Positions 1-7,000 of a stretch of 13,570 nt of DNA are shown here, in pieces. Every line of letters begins with the position of its first letter. The first letter of the stretch is position 1. The position numbers and the translations under genes are program-made. The notes beneath the pieces are model-generated. The model was not told where the DNA came from. It did not search any database and saw only the letters and a list, made by a program, of their open reading frames with translations. This stretch comes from Verrucomicrobiia bacterium. Its GTDB lineage: Bacteria; Verrucomicrobiota; Verrucomicrobiia; Opitutales; Opitutaceae. The stretch lies in assembly GCA_030424825.1 (NCBI GenBank), contig JAUHWE010000051.1, forward strand, positions 1 through 13,570, read 5' to 3'.

Positions 1-3000
1 ATCATTCTTACGAGTTCAAAGTATGCCAGCGAAGTTCCCGCCAGCACTGCCACTACTTTGGAGATTGAAAACGTACTTCAGGCATCCGGCCAAAGGGATT
101 GCGAAAACCCACAGAGCGACGTCTCCCCGAGCCATCTCGCTTACGTGATCTACACTTCCGGATCGACCGGCAAGCCGAAGGGAGTGATGCTCGAACACCG
201 GAATGTCGTCAATTTCTTCGCAGGAATGGACGACACGCTCGATTTCAATGGAGACCCTGGGGTCTGGCTAGCCGTAACGAGTATATCTTTCGATATTTCC
301 GTTCTTGAAATCTTTTGGACCCTGGCACGGGGATTTAAAGTGATCATCCAAGAAGAGGAAGCTCGCACGCTTGGTGGTAGCGAGGAATCTGTTTCACGCA
401 ACCCTCGTCCTCTCAACGTTGGACTCTTCTACTTTTCTAGCGACGCGGGGCCTTCCGGACAAAAGGACCGCTACCGCCTCCTCAAAGAAGGCGCTAAGTT
501 TGCCGATACTCACCACTTTTCTACGGTTTGGACCCCCGAACGTCACTTCCATCTTTTCGGTGGATTGTATCCTAACCCATCAGTGACTAGTGCCGCTATC
601 GCTGCACTTACAGCAAACATCGATATACGAGCAGGCAGTATTGTTCTGCCACTACACAACCCCGTGCGGGTCGCGGAAGAATGGTCCGTAGTCGATAATC
701 TGTCAAACGGTCGTGTCGGATTCTCTTTTGCATCGGGCTGGCATGCCAACGATTTCGTTTTGGCTCCGGAAAACTATCCAGATCGAAAGCGCGTCATGTT
801 CGAGGGCATAGACACTATCCTTAAACTTTGGGCAGGCGAATCGGTCGCCATGAAAAACGGGGAGGGCAACGAGTTCAAGGCAAGCGTATTTCCTCCACCA
901 ATACAAAAACGCCCGCCCATATGGATCACAACAGCGGGCAACATCGAAACCTTCCGCATGGCCGGCGAGAAAGGATTCAACATTCTTACAAATCTTCTCG
1001 GGCAGAGCGTTGACGTTTTGGGAAAAAATCTCGCCGCCTATCGAGAGGCGTGGGAGCAAAGCGGCCACGAAGGAGAAGGCAATGTATCCGTCATGGTACA
1101 TACCTTTCTCGGCACAAACCCCGAAGAAGTGAAGCGCATCGTGAAGGGCCCCTTCTGCCATTATCTGAAAACTTCCTTCGACCTCGTGAAGATCGCCCCA
1201 TGGGCTTTCCCCGCGTTCTCGCAACCCTCTAAGGCCGCGTCGCAAGATCCGACCTTCGACGCCGACAGTTTCACCGATGAAGATATGGACGCGCTCATGG
1301 AGCACGCGTTTGAACGGTACTTCGAAACCGCAGGTGTTTTCGGCACACCGGAAAGTGTTCTTCCACTTATCGATCAACTGAAAGAAATCACGGTTGACGA
1401 GATCGCCTGCCTAGTGGATTTCGGCGTTGAGGACGATCTGGTCCTAGGGAGCCTGGAACACCTCAATCGTCTGAGAGAAATCGCCAACCCAAGCGAAGAC
1501 ACGGATGGATCAAATTTTTCCGTCGCCGCCCAAATTCAGCGACACAAGGTGACGCACTTTCAATGTACGCCCTCCATGGCCCGGATACTGTCATCCGATC
1601 CTGAAACATTCGAGGCCCTTTCCACTACCGACAAATGCCTTCTTGGCGGAGAAGCCTTGCCTTCGGATCTGGCCGCCACCTTGAAATCAAAATTGAAAGG
1701 AGATCTGATCAATGTCTACGGTCCGACAGAAACCACCATCTGGTCTACTTCCTGCCCGGTTCCAGTTGATTCTACGGCATTGACGATTGGCAGGCCAATC
1801 GCCAATACTCAAATTTATATACTCGACAAGGCCATGCAGCCGACCGCAGCCGGCATTGCCGGCGAATTGTTTATTGGCGGAGAAGGCGTTGCTCGTGGTT
1901 ACCTCGGACAATCGGAACTTACAGCAGAACGGTTTCTGCCCAATCCGTTCCGCGACCCTTCCAATGACCGGATCTACCGGACCGGAGACCTCTGTCGCTA
2001 TCGCGAGGATGGAGAGATCGAGTTTCTGGGTCGTCTCGACCATCAGGTTAAACTAAGAGGCTATCGAATCGAGCTCGGAGAGATCGAATCCGAGATTTCC
2101 AAAGTAAGCGGCGTAAAGGATTGCGTTGTGGTGGCGCCTCAAAGCGAAGAGGAAGCCCAAACACTTTCTGCTTATATAGTCCCGGGCACACCAGATTCGA
2201 CGGCTAATTCGAACACTGACGAATCGCCCGAACATTGGAAAACAATTTGGGACGAAACCTACAAATCTGGAGTAGTCAACGCTGAGGGGGAAACAGATCA
2301 AATTGACAACGACGATCCAACTTTCAACTACACGGGTTGGCTCAACAGCTATACCGGTGAACATCTCTCCCATGAGGATATGAAAGAATGGCTCGATTCC
2401 ACCGAGCAACGAATACTGGCCCTCCAACCAAAACGGGTTCTGGAGATCGGCTGTGGAACAGGCATGGTGCTTTATCGAGTAGCCAAACATTGCGAGAGCT
2501 ACACGGGCGTTGATTTTTCGGATTCCGCCCTTTCCATGATCAGCGAGCAGTTGCCCCAGCTTGGCTTGACAAATGTCGAACTGATACAAAGCGCGGCGGA
2601 CCAGTTGGACCTAAAGAATCTCCCTCCTTTCGATCTGGTAATCATCAATTCAGTTTCCCAGTATTTTCCCAACGAAGCTTACCTGACCAAGGTTTTGGAG
2701 CTCGCCGCCAATGCGATTGGCGAGAAGGGACACATCTTCCTTGGCGACGCTCGCAGCTTTATCCATCGAACTACCTTTCACAGTTCGATTGTCATTGAAA
2801 ATGCCCCCACCTCATTGCCGATCGCGGACTTAAAGATCCACGCGGAAGAGAAAAGCGATAATGAAGCTGAATTGCTGATTCATCCTGGCTACTTCGAAGC
2901 AGCCAAAAAGGCGATTCCTCGTATTCGCCACTCTCAAATCGAACTGAAGCGAGGTCAGCTTCTGAATGAAATGACTCGCTTCCGCTACGATGCCCTCTTG

Positions 3001-3942
3001 ACGATTGGCGGCGGAACACCTGAGCGGATCCAACCTGCAGTCCAGCAATTCGATCCAGAAACCACCTCTATAGAAACCATCACTCGCCTAGCCACCGAAG
3101 CAAGCGGTCCAGTCTTACTTACCGACATCCCTAATCCTCGCGTCTGGACCTATGCGAAGGCAGAGGAACTTCTCGCCAACCCGAACGGAATAGCCACCGC
3201 CGGAGACCTACGCCAAACCCTCGATTCGATTGATCCATCGATCGGGATCGATCCGGAAGCACTTTACCAACTTGAAATACCAGGCAACATCCGCCTATCC
3301 TGGGCACGATCGGGAGATGCGGCCTGCTACGACGCCTTGATCGTAAACACCACAGAAGCGAACCCGCTGGATATCGACACACCATCTTCCCCAGCGCCCA
3401 GCCGTTGCGTTTTTGAGCCTAAACGCCAATCCGTAGATTTTGAACTCGTGGGGCGCGTCAAAGAACGCCTCAGAAGCAAGCTTCCCGATTTCATGGTGCC
3501 AAGCTCTTTCATGATACTGGAGAAAATGCCATTGACGCCAAACGGGAAAATCGACCGCCGGGCCTTGCCTAAGCCCGAAAAGCGGCAACGGGAATCCGAA
3601 GTCGACTACCAGGCCCCCGCGAGCGAGATCGAAAAAGCGATCGCCTCGGTCTGGCAAGACATGCTCAATATCGAGAAAGTGAGCGCCAACGACAACTTCT
3701 TCAACCTCGGGGCGAACTCGCTCTTGATGGTGCAAGCGAATAATCGCTTGAAGCAAAAACTGAATCAGAATGTCTCGCTCGTACGAATGTTTCGCTACCC
3801 GACCATCGCGTCTCTCGCCGCCCATCTGAGCGGAGAAAACAACGAATCGGAAAGCGTCAACAAAGCGGCCAAACGCGGCGCACAACGTAGGGAGGCCCTG
3901 GGTAACCGCCGCAATCGACTCGCCCGGCGTAAAAGTTCCTGA
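1..3942 (+). CDS. NRPS, 5'-truncated: A domain interrupted by flavin monooxygenase and N-methyltransferase, then PCP
   Basis: The frame is open from base 1, so this is the last 1313 residues of a longer gene; the TTG at 58 is not a real start. Residues are counted from base 1. Seen in order: A3 (YVIYTSGSTG, 48-57); A4 (FDIS, 97-100); a luciferase-like monooxygenase (about 137-496); the rest of the A core with GGEA (549-552), A5 (NVYGPTE, 571-577), A7 (YRTGD, 659-663) and A8 (from G677); an N-methyltransferase (about 741-1140); A9/A10 with catalytic Lys1183 in NGK; and a carrier domain with pantetheine Ser1240 in LGANS, a variant of the usual LGGHS. The specificity positions D98, I99, L102, Q521, L547, G549, V572, I580, W581 and K1183 give DILQLGVIWK, one residue from the known glycine code DILQLGLIWK. 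The role is therefore inferred as loading glycine, N-methylating it and possibly oxidising it before hand-off to the PKS encoded 84 bases downstream. The C-terminal tail is very basic. An upstream condensation domain is expected outside the window. Confidence 0.95.
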   Translation: MILTSSKYASEVPASTATTLEIENVLQASGQRDCENPQSDVSPSHLAYVIYTSGSTGKPKGVMLEHRNVVNFFAGMDDTLDFNGDPGVWLAVTSISFDISVLEIFWTLARGFKVIIQEEEARTLGGSEESVSRNPRPLNVGLFYFSSDAGPSGQKDRYRLLKEGAKFADTHHFSTVWTPERHFHLFGGLYPNPSVTSAAIAALTANIDIRAGSIVLPLHNPVRVAEEWSVVDNLSNGRVGFSFASGWHANDFVLAPENYPDRKRVMFEGIDTILKLWAGESVAMKNGEGNEFKASVFPPPIQKRPPIWITTAGNIETFRMAGEKGFNILTNLLGQSVDVLGKNLAAYREAWEQSGHEGEGNVSVMVHTFLGTNPEEVKRIVKGPFCHYLKTSFDLVKIAPWAFPAFSQPSKAASQDPTFDADSFTDEDMDALMEHAFERYFETAGVFGTPESVLPLIDQLKEITVDEIACLVDFGVEDDLVLGSLEHLNRLREIANPSEDTDGSNFSVAAQIQRHKVTHFQCTPSMARILSSDPETFEALSTTDKCLLGGEALPSDLAATLKSKLKGDLINVYGPTETTIWSTSCPVPVDSTALTIGRPIANTQIYILDKAMQPTAAGIAGELFIGGEGVARGYLGQSELTAERFLPNPFRDPSNDRIYRTGDLCRYREDGEIEFLGRLDHQVKLRGYRIELGEIESEISKVSGVKDCVVVAPQSEEEAQTLSAYIVPGTPDSTANSNTDESPEHWKTIWDETYKSGVVNAEGETDQIDNDDPTFNYTGWLNSYTGEHLSHEDMKEWLDSTEQRILALQPKRVLEIGCGTGMVLYRVAKHCESYTGVDFSDSALSMISEQLPQLGLTNVELIQSAADQLDLKNLPPFDLVIINSVSQYFPNEAYLTKVLELAANAIGEKGHIFLGDARSFIHRTTFHSSIVIENAPTSLPIADLKIHAEEKSDNEAELLIHPGYFEAAKKAIPRIRHSQIELKRGQLLNEMTRFRYDALLTIGGGTPERIQPAVQQFDPETTSIETITRLATEASGPVLLTDIPNPRVWTYAKAEELLANPNGIATAGDLRQTLDSIDPSIGIDPEALYQLEIPGNIRLSWARSGDAACYDALIVNTTEANPLDIDTPSSPAPSRCVFEPKRQSVDFELVGRVKERLRSKLPDFMVPSSFMILEKMPLTPNGKIDRRALPKPEKRQRESEVDYQAPASEIEKAIASVWQDMLNIEKVSANDNFFNLGANSLLMVQANNRLKQKLNQNVSLVRMFRYPTIASLAAHLSGENNESESVNKAAKRGAQRREALGNRRNRLARRKSS
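409..1488 (+). other. Luciferase-like flavin monooxygenase domain inserted between A4 and A5
   Basis: Residues about 137-496 of the first protein match the luciferase-like monooxygenase (LLM) class seen inside natural-product synthases. Recognisable stretches are TPERHFH (178-184), RAGSIVLPLHNP (210-221), AEEWSVVDNLSNGRVGF and the GWHANDF segment around His248. The length, about 360 residues, is that of a full domain rather than a remnant. Enzymes of this class use reduced FMN and O2, so a flavin reductase partner is expected; none is encoded in the window. The insertion separates the first three specificity residues of the A domain from the rest. Precedent is the monooxygenase embedded in the glycine A domain of MtaG/MelG, which is linked to terminal amide formation. 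Whether this domain hydroxylates the alpha carbon here is inference. Confidence 0.88.
2221..3420 (+). other. SAM-dependent N-methyltransferase domain inserted between A8 and A9
   Basis: Residues about 741-1140 of the first protein form a class I methyltransferase of the kind built into NRPS modules. The SAM-binding motif I reads VLEIGCGTGMV (813-823), followed by GVDFS. Later come the IFLGDARS stretch and NEMTRFRYDALL, which match the family's FLGDVRS-like and NELTRFRYDVVL-like signatures. It lies between A8 (GRLDHQVKLRGYRIELGEIE) and A9/A10 (DFMVPSSF...NGKIDRRALP), the usual place for NRPS N-methyltransferases. It would methylate the amino group of the carrier-bound amino acid, here predicted glycine, giving a sarcosine-type residue. 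All motifs look intact, so activity is plausible. Confidence 0.9.
3856..3939 (+). other. Basic C-terminal tail of first NRPS, candidate docking element
   Basis: The last 28 residues (1286-1313) after the carrier domain contain eight Arg, three Lys and one acidic residue, ending RREALGNRRNRLARRKSS. The partner PKS begins with the acidic MDDSEDNIDSS. Arg-rich tails of this kind are common at carrier-domain ends of cyanobacterial and myxobacterial synthases, and pairing with the acidic head of the next protein is a reasonable inference. Confidence 0.5.
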
Positions 3943-4026
3943 CACGAGGGCTTATAGTTGCTGATAGGTAGCCGATTAATTAAATATTAGCTGCGGACGG
4001 AAAGACGCCGCCTACTTGCATTTTAA
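3943..4026 (+). other. 84-base spacer between NRPS and PKS genes
   Basis: The spacer has in-frame stops at 3955-3957, 3988-3990 and 4024-4026, so the two synthases cannot be one protein. It contains an AT-rich stretch TTAATTAAATATTA. No convincing promoter, terminator hairpin or Shine-Dalgarno sequence was seen. The genes probably share one transcript. Confidence 0.6.
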
Positions 4027-7000
4027 ATGGACGACTCAGAAGACAACATCGACAGCTCGGCGATTGCCATTGTAGGGATGTCTTGCCGCCTGCCGGGGGC
4101 AAAGAACCTAGCTGAATATTGGGACAATCTTCGAAAGGGCGTTGAAAGTGTTCATTTCTTCAGCGAGGAAGAACTCCTCGCGGCAGGGGAAAGCCCGGAG
4201 ATCATTGCGGATCCCAACTACGTACGGGCTCAGCCCAAGCTTGATGACTTCGACCAATTCGACGCGGGCTTCTGGGGATGGACGCCCAAGGACGCCTCAG
4301 TGACCGATCCCGCCCACCGACTATTTCTAGAGGTTGGCTACGAAGCGCTGGAGCATAGTGGACACACCGGAATCGATTCAGAAGGCCCGGTCGGAGTCTT
4401 TGCCGCGACCGGAGCGAGCCAATATTGGATGCAAAATCTGCAGACAAATCCAAACCTCATCGACGAAATGGGAGAGTTTCTCGTCCGCCACACGGGGAAC
4501 GACATGAATTTCCTCGCAACTCGCCTTTCCTACGAACTCGACCTCCGCGGCCCTAGCATCAATGTCCAGACGGCTTGCTCGTCGGGGCTGGTGGCCATCC
4601 ACATGGGAATACAAAGTCTCCTCGGCGGGGAATGCGACTTCGCCATAGCGGGGGCTTCGACAATTCTTTTGCCCCAAGGAAGAGGCTACCTCTATCGCGA
4701 TGGCGAGATCATGTCACCGGATGGACATTGCCGTCCCTTTGACGCGAATTCAGCAGGCACCGTATTCGGAAGCGGCGCTGGAGCAATCGTCCTCAGACGC
4801 TATGAAGACGCCCTAGCCGATGGAGATACGATCCATGCCATAATTCGCAGCTCAGCGATCAACAACGACGGGGCTCAAAAGGTGGGCTACCTAGCCCCGG
4901 GAGTGGAAGGTCAGGCAGGAGCAATCGCGGAAGCTCTAACCCTTGGGGAAATCGACGTGGAAAGTATTTCGTATGTCGAAACCCACGGAACCGGAACTCA
5001 GGTCGGCGACCCGATCGAATTCGAAGCCCTCCTGCAAGTATTTCAAGAGCAAACCCAGAAGAAAGGGTTTTGCGGAATTGGCTCGGTGAAAGCGAACATC
5101 GGTCACCTCGGCGAGGCAGCGGCTGTCGCGTCGATGATCAAGGTCGTCCTTTCCCTGAAGCACAAAACGATTCCGCCCAGCATCAACTTCGAATCGCCCA
5201 ACGAGAAGTTGGAAATCGAAGACAGCCCGTTTTTCATCAATGACACACTCCGAAACTGGGAGCCGAACACCGGGAAACGGCGAGCCGGCATCACCGCCTT
5301 GGGGGCGGGTGGAACCAATGCCCACATTATCGTGGAGGAAGCCCCGGCTCCCGACCTGATAGAGGCAGAAGACCGATCCCGAGCAATTCTTCTACTTTCG
5401 GCTAAATCTCCTTCCGCCCTCAATCAAGCGAGCGAGAATTTGGCCGCGTTCCTCGAGAAAGAGGGCGAAACGTCGCTAACCGATGCCGCCTACACCCTGC
5501 AACAAGGTCGGCGAGCCCTTCCCTTTCGCAGAGCAATCGCCTGTCAAAACCGAGAAGAGGCGATATCACTCTTGAGGAAAAGCGATACCCAGCGAATTGC
5601 GGATGGCAAAAGCGAGGGCCGCGAACCATCGCTTGTATTTATGTTTCCTGGCGGCGGGGCTCAATACTCGGGTATGGGGCGCGATCTCTACCAGGAGGAA
5701 CCTGTTTACCAATCAGCGTTTGACGAAGCCCTCAGCTCCCTCGAACCTGATTTGGAGAAACGAATCAAGGAACTCGTTTTCGCCAACACCCGAGAAGCCA
5801 CCCAAGAACTGGAACGGCCCTCCCTAGCGCTGCCGGCCCTCCTCGCGACCGAGTACGCCCTCGCTCAACTTCTCGAAGCTTGGGGCGCAACGCCCACCGC
5901 CTTCATTGGCCATTCCATGGGAGAATATACGGCCGCCTGCCTCGCGGGGGTCATGAGCTTGGGCGACGCAATCCGGCTAGTCCACAAGCGCGGAGAACTT
6001 TTCGAAACCATCGAGCGCGGCGGCATGCTCAGCATTACCCTCCCGGCCTCAGAAGCGCGCCAGAAAATGCCAGAATCCTTGGATTTCGCCGCTATCAACG
6101 CCCCGGACTTGTGCGTGGCATCAGGACCGGTAGAGGCCATCGAACAATTTCAAGCCAGCCTGGAAGCAGACGAAGTGGATTGCGTTCGGGTTCATATCGA
6201 CGTCGCCGCGCATTCGTCGATGCTAGAACCCATCCTGGGCGCGTTTAGGGAATTTTGCCAAACGATATCGTTTGCCAAACCCCGTATTCCCTTCGTATCC
6301 AATCTCACCGGCAATTGGATACAGGATAGCGAAGCAACCGACCCAGAATATTGGGTACAACATTTGCGCAATACCGTTCGTTTCGCCGACAATGTGGCGA
6401 CGGTCCTGAAGGACGATTCACGCGTGCTGGTGGAGATCGGTCCAGGACGGACGCTCGCCAGCTTGGCGAAAGCGGGAGCGGAAAAATCAGCCGATGCCTT
6501 CAACTCCATGAGGCATCCCAAAGAAGCGCAGTCCGATGTCGAATTCGCCTTGCGGACGCTGGGGCGGATTTGGGCCACGGGCGCTCCAATCGATTGGAGC
6601 CGATTCTGGGGTGACGAGCCGCGCAAGCGAGTGCCATTACCAACCTATCCCTTCGAACGTCAATCCTACTGGATTAAGCCGGGAGACGTTAGCTCGCCTA
6701 AAAGCGACGTCAGCAAGCCGCTGAAAAAGCGGCCCTTGATAGACGATTGGTTCGGCGTATTCAATTGGTCCCAACAAGGTGCCCCCAAACCGTCGGAAAC
6801 CATCGAAGATCACTGGCTCGTGTTTGCCGATCAAGCGAGCACCTGGGATTCCATTGTCGCTGGAATGAGAGATATTCCCCGGACCATTCTTGTCAAACGA
6901 GGCTCTCAGTATAAAGAGGTATCGGAAAACGAATACGAAATTACGGCAGCGAGCGAATCGGATTTCGAAAAGCTTCTCGAAGCGCTCAAACAAAAGGAAG

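Noticed and set aside
58..60. TTG at 58 as start of the first gene
   Set aside because: The frame is open to base 1 and bases 1-57 encode sequence that belongs upstream of A3; the gene is cut by the window edge.
703..1377. Reverse-strand open frame of 224 codons
   Set aside because: It lies wholly within the monooxygenase domain coding sequence, and its translation has no recognisable motif; a shadow frame.
2053..2589. Reverse-strand open frame of 178 codons
   Set aside because: Antisense to A8 and the methyltransferase N-terminus; no motif seen.
3223..3260. Cluster of GATC/ATCGAT-like words
   Set aside because: Explained by a repeated Asp/Ile/Ser/Pro coding stretch in the methyltransferase; no regulatory context.
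3295..3945. Reverse-strand open frame of 216 codons covering the end of the first NRPS gene
   Set aside because: It is antisense to A9/A10 and carrier coding sequence and has no family signature.
3958..3986. Possible promoter, TTGCTG - 17 bases - TAAATA, in the first spacer
   Set aside because: Only three of six bases match at each box, and the AT-rich stretch alone explains it.
3991..4010. Possible hairpin GCGG...CCGC in the first spacer
   Set aside because: A four-base stem with no following T run; too weak for a terminator.
6254..6280. 14-base palindrome AAACGATATCGTTT flanked by two copies of TTTGCCAAAC
   Set aside because: It lies within AT-domain coding sequence, and about one perfect 14-base palindrome is expected by chance in a window of this size.
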